A stretch of 64,000 nucleotides of DNA from Actinostola sp. cb2023 (Eukaryota; Cnidaria; Anthozoa; Actiniaria; Actinostolidae), in NCBI GenBank assembly GCA_033675265.1, contig JAUJYZ010000607.1, forward strand, positions 124,001 through 188,000. The letters are read 5' to 3'. The notes under the pieces are model-generated. The model ran no database searches. It saw nothing but the letters and a program-made list of their open reading frames with translations, and was not told where the DNA came from. Position 1 is the first letter of the stretch. Each line of letters opens with the position of its first letter. Shown here in pieces: positions 45,801 through 58,200 of this stretch. The position numbers and the translations under genes were made by a program.

Positions 45801-48800
45801 GATACACTCTACCACAGGAAACCCAATATCATCAGATACATTCTACCACAGGGAACCAAATATTATCAGATGTACTCTACCACAGGAAACCCAATATCAT
45901 CAGATGCACTCTACCATGGGAAGTGTTCCCAAATGATTTGAACAAAAGGTGTTTGGTTCGTCAATAAGCCACTTCACACTGTCGTCCGCCATTTATTTGA
46001 ATTGGGACAAACAAGGTAAAATTTATAGAAATCTGGATCACTTTGAATTGCCGTAACTCCACTCGATTTTGTTGGATTTTCAAAATTAAAACTTCGATAA
46101 TCAGCAGGCATGCAATACCAGTTGTCGGACTGAAAATAAGACCAATGTAGGTGTTTTAACTATCTTTTACAAGTCAATCTTCTTTTCACAAATGTATCTT
46201 AAAATTTCGAGCCAAGGGACTGTTCATTATTTATGGGGAAGGGGGGATGGTACCGTAAAATTCCGAAAGTAGCGAGGTCGTTACTTTCGGATTTAGCAAC
46301 CTTAGGTAACTGTTACTTTCGGGGGGTCGCTACTTTCGGGTGGTCGCTACTTTTGGGGTGCTAAAATCATTAACTTTTTAGAAGCGGTATTTTATCCATT
46401 TTAACCAACAGAAAAATATTCACAGGATCTATAACTTATTTTATTATGACAATTTCTTTTGGTACGGTTGCTTATCAATGTAGCAGTAAATGCTCTCCCT
46501 CTTTGTGTGCTGTTTGCTAGTGCTGTTCGTCATCTAATCTAATCATCGCTCTAGAGGAGGATCGCTACTTTCGGGGGGGATCGTTACTTTCGGGGGGTCG
46601 TTACTTTTGGAATTTGCTAGCAAACATCAATATTTACTGTTACTTTCGGGGACTCGCTACTTTCTGAACTTTACTGTAAATGGGAAAACTTATTGATCAA
46701 AACTCCCCCCCCCCCCCTTCAAGTATCAAGGAAAACTTTGTTTTGGTCCCCCCATCAAAAGAAATAAAAACTTTTTTGATTTTTTTTTTTTTAGTAAAAC
46801 TTCACAGTCCCCCCCCCCCCCCCCCCCCCCCCCCTCCCATTTACCAGCCCCCCTCCCCATAAAAAATGAACAGTCCCTAATTTGCATATTCACGTGCCAA
46901 ATGTTTTATTTTGAAAACAAAACAAAAAATTCTCGATTTGTAGCCATCCAATACAATAACAAAGAAAACATATTTTGTAAAATGATAGTTTTTGAAAATC
47001 CAACGAAATTGAGCGGAGTTACAACAAGTCAAAGTGATCCAGATTTCTATAAATGTTGCCACATTTGTCCCAATTCAAAATGGCGGACGACAGGGCTTAT
47101 TTAATTGTAACAGCTAATTCCTTTTTTGTCACAAACTGACACTAACTGATATCTGTCGATGATTACAGAGTAAAACTGAACAGTTTTACAAATTACAACA
47201 CTGAATGCCTCAGTGAGTTCAACTGTAAAAACTACAACTGACACAAACAACTCTAACAAACTTACACACACGTGTATGAATGTGTGCACCACAGGAATCC
47301 CAATAACTAAACTATATTATTTTCAATAACAGGAAGTAAGGAATAAAGCTTGCTCTTGACTTTCCCATGATCCCTTGCAGTACAATACAGTATTCATGGT
47401 AACAGTTCTAAAGGACATAAACTATCATAAGTTCACAGAAAACTTTATAACCACCCAATTATCTTTGCAAGGATACTCATATCGTAGCCCTCATTTGTTC
47501 AGTCCAACTGTTAGATCAATTCTTAACTGCTGAATTATTTATTGAGTGAATAAAGACTTAATCAACAAATCATGCTATCTATTACATGTATTATTATTAT
47601 TTATGAACAATTATTATTATTGGTTGTGTAGGCAATCGATGAAGCAAAAATCTGTGACCTTTTATCAATTGAAAAATCGATCAATTCACTTTATTCGTGG
47701 TATAAACCAAACACCATAGCTGATGATCGATGCCAATTGATGATCAATATCAATCGATGAGAACAAAATGTGTGACCTATCGATTGGTTATCGATTGACC
47801 GATACCAATCGATATCAATTAACTAATTTTATCGATTGATATCGATTTATCGATTGATATCGATTTATCGATTGCATTTCCGATCATTGATTTTATCGAT
47901 TGCATACGCCGGGTTGCATGTGACGTCATGGTAGCCATGTTGGTGCTCAATAACAAAGCATTATTTATTAGCTTCTCTTGTTTTATATACTACCAACATA
48001 CTACCGACATGGCCACTATATCATTGTACTTCAAATCTCAAGGGATTGATTGCTAGGAATTTATATAGCATGGCTGTCTGCAAAAAAACCTCAAGCCAAC
48101 TTCCCTAGAACTCTCACTATGAATTGAACTGCACTAATATAATACTGTGTAATAGATCGAATCTGGCTCCAGGAGATCGAATAAGTATAAAGTCAGTTAT
48201 ATCAATTAAGTTATTGCTATACACCCTATGCAATACTCGATTTCTTGAATTTGCACTTTTTTTTTCGAACTTTCTATTGCCTCATCGCATCTCAAATGGA
48301 GCATTGAGTTTAAATATACTTAGTGATCAAAATAAATCATTTTTCTAATCAATTTGCTCAATGGATAATTTATAAATATGTGTTAGAAAAAACCTAAGTG
48401 TTCACGGTTCGAGTGTCCACACTGTAACTATTAAAAAAAAATTAAGGTAAAATAATAGATTGAAAGATCATCCACAGTTTAGTAATTACCCCAAAAGTGC
48501 ATTAATATAAAATGAAACCATCATAAAGTAGTAAGCGTTTGAAAGGTGCAAAATACATGGAAACGAGGCATTTAGTAGGGCCAAAGTCCGGTTTCTGATC
48601 TTTGTAATTCTTTTCAAGATTTCGTAGTACAGCCGTAACATTTGGTGTGTTCATTTTTGATAACACTCTCTTCAAAGAGATTGTCAGATATTGCTGTAAC
48701 ACATTCCCAATAACAAAGTGAATGAGATTTTACGATTCTACCATTTATGCATAGGGTCTAATAAGCTTTATAAACTTAAGTAAGCTTAAAAGTTATTAAA

Positions 48801-48990
48801 GTTTTAGCTTACCGGTATATGTTTTATATCCCGTTGCAATATAAACTTTTTTGAGTTAATAAGAAGTTTATAGAGATTAAGCATACATTAAAGGCTACCT
48901 CGAGATCAATTTTACCTTACTAACGAAGCGGATTCCTGTTGATCTTGGCAACACTTCATTAAACCTAGAAAACACTCTTGCAGCAGCCAT
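36801..48990 (-). CDS. Cysteine synthase-like PLP enzyme (CysK/CBS family), probably mitochondrial
   Basis: Minus-strand exons, 5' to 3': 48990-48916, 43794-43760, 43640-43600, 43495-43400, 41633-41583, 41458-41385, 41109-40972, 40391-40271, 40173-40112, 39983-39914, 39830-39742, 38367-38293, 37310-37251 and 36980-36801. Splice sites are GT-AG and phases agree; about 387 aa. Exon 1 ([16 protein letters not shown], then RFVSK) is basic and hydroxylated like a mitochondrial leader; it is joined by phase only. The core has DLIGRTPLVRL, the PLP lysine in [11 protein letters not shown] (Lys68), the substrate loop [13 protein letters not shown], the phosphate cup [10 protein letters not shown] and, near the end, [16 protein letters not shown]. 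There is no N-terminal haem motif and no C-terminal CBS pair, so it is nearer fungal-type cysteine synthase than animal CBS. The last about 40 residues after WVEDKG are unsupported; another exon may follow GTACAG there. Intron 1 is 5.1 kb. Confidence 0.88.
37364..37436. mobile_element. 73-bp hairpin MITE with 9-bp TSD CTGATAAAG
   Basis: TAGCCTCCTTTGCAGGCGTC and the near-complement ending CCTGCAAAGAAGGCTA form the arms around a 12-nt centre. CTGATAAAG is duplicated at 37355-37363 and 37437-37445. It lies in an intron of the cysteine synthase gene and has the same TAGCCTCC end as 24301-24399. Confidence 0.92.
37554..37572. repeat. C homopolymer (19 nt) followed by CGCCCC and A-run
   Basis: Nineteen consecutive C, then a C-rich stretch and a run of A. 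Intronic. Confidence 0.9.
37816..38223 (+). mobile_element. TTTCGG-rich element, copy 1 (408 bp), TA TSD
   Basis: Ends CCGTAACGTTCCGAACGTAG and, inverted, TACTTTCGAACTTTACGG, with TA outside. Both ends carry short internal arrays of GTCGCTACTTTCGGGGG-type words. It has no coding frame. Siblings are at 46253 and, inverted, 53248. Confidence 0.9.
38708..39380. mobile_element. About 670-bp foldback element in the cysteine synthase gene
   Basis: GGGACCTTCGTGACCGCTCT (left) and AGAGCGGTCACGAAGGTCCC (right). The arms stay complementary for about 255-275 bp each, with about 150 bp between. No open frame of note. Confidence 0.9.
40556..40581. repeat. C homopolymer (26 nt), intronic
   Basis: Twenty-six consecutive C between exons 40391-40271 and 41109-40972 of the cysteine synthase gene. 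Confidence 0.9.
41695..41848. mobile_element. About 154-bp inverted-repeat element
   Basis: ATTTCAATAAAGTGAGTCAC and GTGACTAACTTTATCGAAAT are near-complements, continuing into AAGCTTCGAAGGTGAGACC and GGTCTCACCTTAGAAGCTT. Intronic. Confidence 0.8.
42151..43028. mobile_element. GCGGCTTAT element, copy 1 (878 bp), with a nested insertion
   Basis: The left end (ACCGTATTCACTGTCGTATA) and right end (TATACGCCGGTGAATATGGT) are inverted, with TA flanks. GGGTGCGGCTTATCT marks both subterminal regions. It is collinear with 52278-53097 except for a 147-bp insertion at 42678-42824 here and about 120 bp of different sequence around 52465-52585 in the other copy. It encodes no transposase. Confidence 0.9.
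42678..42824. mobile_element. 147-bp MITE nested in the GCGGCTTAT element, 7-bp TSD AATTATT
   Basis: GGGCTCTTTCTTGGTGTTGC and GCAACACCAAGAAAGACCC are the TIRs. AATTATT lies at 42671-42677 and 42825-42831. The empty site is visible in the sibling copy (AAAATTATTGGTAAGCC near 52890), confirming a real insertion. Confidence 0.95.
44197..45920. repeat. 34-bp tandem array, about 50 copies, in intron 1 of the cysteine synthase gene
   Basis: The unit ACCACAGGGAACCCAATATC plus ATCAGATRCACTCT is 34 bp; ACCACA starts fall at 44231, 44265 and so on. Variants swap GCACTCT, ACACTCT and GTACTCT, with small indels. Because the unit has no TAA, TAG or TGA in any register and is not a multiple of three, all three plus frames are open for about 580-590 codons. 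The encoded peptide is the same 34-residue cycle in each. Confidence 0.97.
46253..46676 (+). mobile_element. TTTCGG-rich element, copy 2 (424 bp), TA TSD
   Basis: Begins CCGTAAAATTCCGAAAGTAG and ends TTTCTGAACTTTACTG, with TA outside. Same layout as 37816-38223, with extra GGGGGGTCG words at both ends. Confidence 0.9.
46809..46834. repeat. C homopolymer (26 nt)
   Basis: Twenty-six consecutive C, preceded at 46705-46718 by a shorter C run. Intronic. Confidence 0.9.
47640..47900 (+). repeat. ATCGAT-rich repeat, copy 2
   Basis: Dense ATCGAT/TCGATT words, including three successive TTATCGATTGATATCGA-like units at 47827-47875, then TTTCCGATCATTGATTTTAT. The right half matches the reverse complement of 24178-24300. 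Confidence 0.75.
48250..48424 (+). mobile_element. Left-truncated copy of the GTGTGGACACTCG element
   Basis: Aligns with 21715-21928 from TTTTTTTTCGAACTTTCTATTG to the right terminus CGGTTCGAGTGTCCACACTG. It lacks the left TIR and the roughly 40-bp internal segment seen in the other copy. Confidence 0.85.
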
Positions 48991-49261
48991 CTTTGTTCTG
49001 TATACACGATCTGTTATCGACTGGGTTATGCGATAACGAACGATTATCGATTTGACCGAATGCATGTCGGGAAGCATCCCAAGGCGCGAGGCCAAATGAA
49101 AGTTTGATGCAGAAGCGTCAATGGATTCAAAATACAAGCAGTAGTGCGAGTTTTACTTGAAGCAAATGAGCAATGGATGGATTTGTGTAGAAAATATGCA
49201 GTTTATGGATACAGTTACAGCTCCATGATGTGTTGGGGCTGGCAGACTTCTAAATCGTGAC
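48991..49261. promoter_or_regulatory. 271-bp bidirectional promoter region (cysteine synthase / PPP4R4)
   Basis: The two ATGs (48990 minus and 49262 plus) face away from each other with 271 bp between. No TATA box is evident. The region holds paired CGATTATCGA/GTTATCGACT words near 49010-49050 (CTGTTATCGACTGGGTTATG and ACGATTATCGATTTGACC) and a GGCGCGAGGCC. It must contain both start-site regions, unless untranslated exons lie elsewhere. Confidence 0.6.
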
Positions 49262-52200
49262 ATGGATTGGGTTGGAGCGGGTCCTCTTGGAGAAGAGGAT
49301 GTTGAAGAATTGCGTTCAGAGCGCTCGATACGAGGACTCAAGGTAAACTCAAAACGCGTTATAACAAGTGGAAATTCAAAGGAACGGGTTGGCTTACACT
49401 ACGTGCTAATGTTCGATTCAATTGATTATATTACTGATAGTCTGCAGAAGAGATAGAAAGACTGACAGTTGACGAAAACCTCGACGACATAGAACGGTCG
49501 GTGCTTCTTATGAGGTGAGTTGTGAGCGTATCTAGCGTTCATTTAGAGCAAATTAGCGGTAATCTCCCCAGCTTAACTTTAAATACGTGCAAAAAATCAC
49601 TCTTAGATGAGCTAATTTGAATTGACAGAACTTTTCTTTCAACAATCACCTAAAGGAGTCAGAAATATCGATGTATTTGCGTCAAAGTAGGAAGTAAAAC
49701 TTGAACGTCGTCAAAGAAATTACTACTGTAGTATTCGTAGTAACTTATCCTTCTTTGTTGACTGTGTATTTGGATGACGATTTTGTTTGTCGAGGACTTT
49801 ATTAGTGTATAATTTTTGAAATAACAAACAAGCCATGGTTTATCGACTAGTTTTATTTACATTCAGTGAGGGTTGTATCTGTATCGAAGCAACCGTAAAC
49901 ATGACAATGGTTGTGATAATGACTCGTGGTTTACTTTCGTGGTTGGTTTTTTGAAAGAGAAGAGAACTATTTTATATCACATTTATATTTTGGACTGACT
50001 CCTTTGACGTGAGAACTCCCAAATATTTCGGTATTGCAAAGCGTGCAAGTGTTAAACTTAAGTATATATTATCGTGCTGAATCGTTCAGTTGTTGTCTAA
50101 CTATCTGTTCACAAACCGTATCAAGATTTTCAAGATCAACAAACCAGTATCTTGTCTTCTTCTTCTGTTATCTATGGTTGTGACCTATTAACTATTTTGG
50201 ATTTTCTTCTTCTGTAATTATGGTCAATATTTATGTCAAATCGTCCTTATCAATCAGCACCTAAATTCCTCTCAGCTTACAATAACAATTCACAGAAAAA
50301 CATAGGATCAAAGGTTCAAAGGTTCGTTTAACTCAAAAACATTGTGGCTATCAGGTCTGTCAACTACTGTATAGTATATACATAAGATAAGGGTATATAT
50401 ATATATATATATATATAGCTGGATGGAAAATTAAAATAGTGAAAATTGATCATCTATTTGTTGGTGTTCAAATATTTGGATTAGTATGACTCCCATAAGC
50501 AACCCCAGCCCAGAACCTACATAATTCCCAGCTAATGTACATATTATGTATGCACAATGTCCAAACAGTACTGTTTAATATCTTGCTAAGAATACTTTAC
50601 TCTGTCCTATAGCCATTAATGAAAGACTGTGATGATGCTTTTACTTTTTAATAGTTCCATGTTAATCTTTGACAGGAAATTTTGTCACTCATTTGAAATG
50701 AGTTTGAATTTCAATGTGTGTGTTCTCAGCCGTTTTAGCTATTGTGCAAAAAGAATATTACCTCTGTTATTTATTACATTTTATGAGTCATTTATTGTTT
50801 GGAAGATTTAAATTTATGTTTTTTCTTTTCTATTTTTGTTTGTTTGCTTGTGACTGATGATGCATCACTAATTGGGTTGCCAACCACCTTTAACCTGTCC
50901 ATCAACATGATTGCTAAATATAGCCAATGTAGCAATGAATATTAACTCTCATGTTTCATTTACTATTCAGCTCTGGTATAGAGACTCAAAAGCTAAGTGT
51001 CTTGAACAAATTAAGTAAACTGTTGGAAATTAATAGCAGCGATGTCACCCGCAGAGTCATTCCATTATTGAGGGTAAGCTATACTATTCAGATATTTTAG
51101 ATCAAGTACAGTAGGTGATTTAACAGTGTGCCTAGGTTGTACTGTCAGTAATGGCTCAGTCAATTCCAGCGGTTACCAATGTGCACACCCCCCTCCCCCC
51201 CAGGAATTTGTTGGGCATTCGACATTTTTTCCCAGAGCATTGCTAATACCCCATGGTGGGGTCAGCTCATAAATACAAAATCCCTACAGTGGGGCTCTGG
51301 TAAAAGTGCAAATGCCCCACCCTGGGAACAATAAAAATCACATTTTCTCTAACTGCTGGAATTGACTGCATCATAACAGGTGGCTATCACAAATATGTGA
51401 CTTATTTGCTAAAATACTGCACATCTTGGTATGGTCGTCTGTGTAATTCATAAGTCACAATTAAATGTTACAGGGATAATGTCATGTTTAATCTTTATCT
51501 AACTTGTGTTTTATTGATTGATTGTCTTGGATGTAGCTTTTGCCCAAAGGTAGTTGTACTAAGTAAAGCAATATACATCACTGAGTTTAAAGGTCTTTGT
51601 AAAATGACTTGTGGCTGTAATTTAGTTACATGTACAACCATAGGCATGATCAAAAACCACAATTCAGGTGATTAATTAATGAGTGATTTGTTGTACAATT
51701 ACTTTTTTATAGGATTATTTGTATGTAGCACCAGTCCATATACAACTATCTGCTACCATGTCCTTTATGAACATTCTCCAGACTTCAACCATTCCAATTT
51801 ATCTATTTGCTTCATCTTTATTATCTATTGTACTCCATAATATAGACAACAAAGATTCAGGTGAGTCTGGATGTTATGTGAATGGGTTCTCAGGGAAGGG
51901 AAGGGAAGGAAAGGAAGGGGGAAAGGAAGAGAGACTGTAATCATATTTTAGAAAATCTATTGTTCATACCATTGACATTTACTATCATTTTTATGTCTTC
52001 CTTTTTCTAGTTGTTTCCAATGCCTGGCTAGAAACCCTACTTTTCTCTATAGATTTCTTACCAAAGGATGTTATCAAAAGAGATGTAAGTATCTGTGCTG
52101 AGTAGTATTGATTCAAGTTTGTCTTTCTTAAATCATTGTTTTAATGATGTTCCAGGTTTTACCTTTGGCCATATCAAAAGGGCAGCTATCGCAGTCAGTC

Positions 52201-55200
52201 AGTTGCCGACTTGCAAGTTGTAAACTTCTTGGACATATTGCCCCCAAATTTGAACCCTTTTGGTATGTATGTACATACCGTATTCACCGGCGTATAAGCC
52301 ACACTTTTTTTCCGAAAATCGCGATCCAAAGTTGAGGGTGCGGCTTATCTTGGAGAACATTGAGAATTGGTACCAGAAATGTACATATAATTAACATAAA
52401 AGTATGAAAGAGTACGTACATCATTCGTGTGTTGCTGTTAGTTACTCCTAAAAGCATTGGCCATTGGTTACATACATACATACATATTTTATTTAGTACC
52501 ATATTTGTTAAAAATATTACAAAGTTGGAAGAGAAATTAAACTGACATTTAGGTACAAGCCATCTACAATAACCATAGACGTTAAACAGGCAAATTAATG
52601 GGTGCTAACGCCTTTTCAGACAGTTTAACAATCGTGCTAACGGTTTTGCTATAAGACCTAACAGTTTGCTAAAGTGTTTTTCATTGATGAGCTGGTTGAT
52701 TCACGTGCTAACACAACATGTGTCAATCAAGTGTCTCAAACATAACATTCTCACATGCATGCTAACGAACCTTAGATTTTAGAACTGATAATGCCGACGT
52801 TTTTAATCAGTCATAGGATTGTATTGGATCGTGATTTGTCGTAAAGATTTCCATTGAAAAAGTGTCTTTATGATTAGTCTATTACAAAGTTAAAATTATT
52901 GGTAAGCCTTTGAAGTATTCTCTGGGAGTTTACGTCCGATAACGCAAAGCATATAATGTACATGTAGCTTTCTCAAGATTCCACTCAATGTGTGATTCTA
53001 TTAATTATATTCAAAAAAACTTTTTTTCCTAAATTTGCGTTGCCAAACTCGGGGTGCGGCTTATCTGCGAGTGCGGCTTATAAGCCGGTGAATATGGTAT
53101 ATAGTGAATAACAATAATACATTAATGATCAAAACAATATGCTTTTAAGGTTACTGACTAGTTTCAGGGGTAGGTCACAGAAAACTAATAATTAGAGCTC
53201 TGTTTAAATTTATCTATAGAAAACTATATATCATTTTAAAGCTTATACCATCAATTCCGAAAGTAGCGAGCCCCCGAGAGTAGCGACCCTCCGAAAGTAA
53301 CAGTCAAAATTGATGCTTGCTAGCAAATCCTGAAAGTAACGACCCCCCGAAAGTAGCGATCCCCCTGAAAGTAGCAATCGTCATCTATAGAGCGATGATT
53401 AGATTAGATGACAAACAGCACTAGCAAACAGCACGTAAAGAGCCAGAACATTTACTGCTACACTGAGCAGCAAATGTAATAAAAGCAATTACCATAATAG
53501 ATCCTGTAATATTTGTTGTTTGTTACTGAAATACCGTACATATGGTTCCTAAAAGTTAATGATTTTAGCACCCTGAAAGTAGCGACCACCCGAAAGTAGC
53601 GACCCCCCGAAAGTAACAGTTACCTAAGGTTGCTAAATCCAAAAGTAACAACCTCGCTACTTTCGGAAGTTTATGGTATAATGTAGAATCTTGTGTTATT
53701 ACCAGTTTTTGGATTATTTTAAATGCAATGAAGATAATTGATAAGAAAGAGAAAATTACCTATGTGTCTTTGACGGACTTACGCGCATTAGTGTTTTATT
53801 GTTATAGTAAATGATCTGGTTTATGTCAATCAGCATATAATGTTCTACAAAACCGTGTCGCCGATTGTTGATTGATGTTTTCTTTCAAAAGATATACATG
53901 TAGCCTAATAAAGTTGGAGTATGCAAATTTTTGTGTTGACCTTTGCACTTCCGCTTGTATCTCAAAAAGTATTTCAAAAATCGGCTACACGGTTTTGGTC
54001 ATCAACTATTATTCTTGCGTTGTGTAAATTTTGAGAGGAATCCATTGATGTTTAGTACCTCTAAAAGTCAAAAATGTTAGTCCGATTAGCTCGAAATTCA
54101 AAGCAGAGAAAATAGCTTCCAAGCGACCAAACACGTCCCCTTCCAGCTCATCCAATTTCTTAGAATATCGCTCCGAAAATAAATATTTTTTACATCCTTT
54201 TTGCGAAATTTCGATAAATTAATCCTTGTTAGTTTAAATAATAATAAAAAAAGATTTAAAGATTTTTTGAGCCGTGAAACTAGTCAGTAACCTTTTAAGT
54301 GAATCTCAGTTTGAATGGATAAGCGTTACTGAGGCTTGCATTTGGTGTAATGGCAATGCTAATAATCTGACAGTACAAGTACATATTACATATGTGTAAC
54401 TATCGTTATTTTGTTTATTTTTACAGGATAAAAAAAGAGTTAATGACTCTAGTAACTTCCCTATCTCAAGATGTTGATTATGAAGTTAGAGCATGTATGT
54501 GTCAAGAGCTAGAACCCGTAGCAAGAGCTTTAGGGTGAGTTAACAATGCTCTAGGATTCTAACTGCATGAACATGTTAATATTCACCTGGCCCCAGTTGT
54601 TCCCAGACTGGATAGTGCTATATATCTGTTGGATAAGTCCTTATCGATTTATGGGATAACAGCATCAACGTATCCATTAAATGAAGATTAATCCAATGGA
54701 TAGTCTTATCCACTCTTTGAACATATGCATCCAGGTGATAGCACAACATGTGCTCAGATGTCAACCAGTGCCTTAATATCACACCATTAATAGTATACAG
54801 CAGATATTTGTGTAGCTGTGAAAAACCACTGACAGTACATGACACGGTTACAGCATGTCTGTGCCTTATGGTTTACACAGTCATACAAAACCTGCTGTAT
54901 TGTATTCCACACCACTTACCAACACCAGATCAGTGTACCATCACACCATTAAAAACCAATAAATATGTTGACTCTACACACTAATGTTTATAATCATGTT
55001 ATAGCTGGGAAACAACTAAAACTATGATTATTCCTGAACTGGTTGAACTGACTAATGATGAAGAAAATAGTGTCAGACTGGCTGGTCTGGAAACTATCAC
55101 AAATCTTTTAAATCTTTTAGATGATGGTAAGTCAGTTTACTTACAGACTACATGCTGACAAATTATTTGTAGTTATATTACTTATTTGTGAGTTCCAAAG

Positions 55201-58200
55201 AAAAGACTGTTGTTGCAATGACATAGTATTCTGTGCTCAAGGTGATAGCTTTGCACAACTAACTGAACTACTCTTTAAACAATAACTATCATAATTTCTT
55301 TATTAACGTGATAAAGAAACTATGATGAGTATAGACAGAGCAAATGTTCGGAAAAAATCAGACACCTCGAGCGGGATTCGAACCCACGACACCCCGATTT
55401 CATGACAGGTGCTCTACCCACTGAGCTACCGAGGCAACTACAGTGGCGAGGAGTTCAAATTAGCTCAAAGACGCTGATTTTAACCGAACATTTGCTCCCA
55501 GGCCTCACGGAACTGGGAATTACTTCTGTAATGACGTACGAACTGCATCACACAGTCACAGTAGTCATATTAGTAAAGTACATTAATGGCTTAACTGCAT
55601 CACGCAGTATAACTGATATCAGAGCCATCCAACCATCCATCCAAATAACGTGATAAAAAAACTAAACAGAAAAAATGTTCAGAAAAAATGTGGGATTCAA
55701 ACCCACGACACTCCGATTTCATGACAGGTGCTCTACCCACTGAGCTACCGAGGCAACTACAGTGGCGTGGAGTTCAAATTAGCTCAAAGACGCTGATTTT
55801 AACCGAATTTCTTTATTAGAGGCTTTTTTTGACTCACGGATACTCCGTAGGAGTATTTGGGAGTCTATGCTATCACTTTGCTCATTTACATAAGAAATGT
55901 GTAAACAATGGTCAATTGTTTGAAAATCCTCCAGCCTTCTTTGCACGCTCTAATATTTGCATGTAAAAACAAAATGGCGGACGGTTTGTGAAAAATGTAC
56001 AAATTCCCTAAGAAAAGGCTACGAAATTAGTTCAAAAACTGCCCTAAACAGAAACAAACTGGAGAAAATTGCTATGGGAAAAGATAGATGATTATTAGCA
56101 AGCTGAGGAATAGTCTGGTGGATTGTTTTCTATCGTTGAAAGTCACTAGTTCCGCATGAAGAACCGTATTGATCAGATATTGAAATATCTTGTGGTTTGC
56201 TTTGAGCATGAGAAAACATTTAATGAACTGTGTATTTGAATGAGTTATGTTACCATTGTGAATACCATTGGTATTGGATTAACTACAGTATGTAAGTTTC
56301 TTTCACAGATCGATATGGTTCATTTTACAACGGCCATATTCGTATTATTTCAATATAAAAATGCCTTTTCCATTCATTTGTACCAGTACTGATTACAATA
56401 TTGGTTTGTTTTCTTGTCTTGCTTATCGTCTCATTGAGACCTTTGATTATATCTGAGTGGGAAGTAGTTATAGCTTATAAGAGAAAATGACAGTAAATTA
56501 TCTTGAACACATGTTACCATATCTTGTTTCACATGAATGTAATATTATGGATGAAAATTATTATGATTATAAATGTCAAGAAATATTGTGATTTGGTTGA
56601 TTTAAAAATCTCAATAAATTTAGTCTTTCCTCGTTCCCCCTCTTTTGCAGAAACATGCACAAAAGTCATCATACCATTTGTTCAGACGTTTTGTGAAAAT
56701 TGTTCTAAATATGGACAAGAATCTGTTAGTAAAGTTTCCAGATTATTTGGCAAGCTGTGTCATGGCTTATCAGGTGAGTGAATCTTGCAGTAATGTTGTA
56801 GATACATGTAGATGCTTTATGGCTTGATGCAAATTGTCTATCCTGAGTACAAAACAAGCTGCAAAAGTGAATGCAAGTCCATGCAAGTTTTGACTTGCAT
56901 TGACGTTTGACCACTAACTTGCAGGTACTTGCATCGACTTGTTTGAACATGCTCAAATTCGAGTGCAAGTCTGTACAAGTTTTTCACAGTTTGACCGGCA
57001 AACGCAAGTCACTGAAAGTGTCTTTGCAAGTCAGCCGAACGAATAAACCACAGTTAGTCAGATAGTTTGGATGATCGTTCAAAAAGTAGAAAAATAGGCC
57101 CATAAAATAGGCCCATTCACGTTTGACCGGGGGGGCTTTAGAGCTGCCACTAGTCAGACTATATTTTGTAGAGCATCATTAATATACTTTTTTTTTACTA
57201 GTGAACTTTGATGAAAGTGAAAAGAAATGGTTCCTGGAGTATTACAAGACATTATGTAGCTGTGGAGACCCCAATAAAAACAATAGAGTAGGGAGTGTTA
57301 CATTAGCACTTCAGGTAAGCTATTACTCAATAAAAATTACTGTTATTATTGTAATAGCATGGTTCCCACGGATTCTATTGTTCCGAGAGGTGCATTTAAT
57401 TGCTAAATGCCCACTCACTGCTACTAATCGTACCTAATGCATAAACATTACGTACTATTAGTTTCTAATTGTACCTCATGCACAATCATAAGGTACGATT
57501 AGTTTCTAGTAATCATACCTCATGCATAATCATAAGGTACAATTAGTTTCTAGTAATCATACCTCATGCATAATCATAAGGTACAATTAGTTTCTAGTAA
57601 TCATACCTCATGCACAATCATAAGGTACGATTAGTTTCTAGTAATCATACCTCATGCATAATCATAAGGTACAATTAGTTTCTAATCATACCTCATGCAT
57701 AAACATTATGTACGATTAGAAACTAATCGTACCTCATGACTATACTCATGAGTTCTTATCCCTCATGTAACAATCTTCGAGCTGCAATCATCAGGACCTT
57801 GGACAGAGTAGAGGCAATACTACTCTGTCCGAATTTGCTTTATTGTGAAAGCAGGCTCTGCTCCATGCTAGTCAAGAGTCCAACACATGTGGGATGCGAT
57901 GTCCTCTACTCTGCACATGAGCAGAGCATATGCAAAGACTAAATTCTTTATTTTCCGGACAAAAATCTTGGGAATCTTTATTTCTTGCCTTTAGTCCATT
58001 GCTTATAAACCACTAGCACTCCATGAAGTGTGTTTTCTCGAATTTTTGGGCACTTTCCCTTGCGCGGTCAACTTCAGCATGTCTCCGCTATGATGTGTGA
58101 CCAAAATGACTTTTATGTCCTCAGAAACCATGCTATTACAAAATAATAGCATGGCAATTTCAGTTGATTAGTGATTAAATGTCCCTCGAGCGGCATCAGG

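Noticed and set aside
44166..45967. Three overlapping open frames of 581-591 aa on the plus strand
   Set aside because: They are one 34-bp tandem repeat read in three registers; no start context, domain or splice support, and they lie in an intron of the opposite-strand gene.
48502..48702. 66-aa minus-strand frame as a second exon of the cysteine synthase
   Set aside because: No similarity to the family. Exon 1 already joins 43794 in phase, and clear splice sites around it were not seen.
55364..55435. Functional tRNA-Ser (UGA) gene on the minus strand
   Set aside because: No long variable arm, no T33, a mismatched anticodon stem, and a nearby decayed duplicate with shared flanks point to a SINE.
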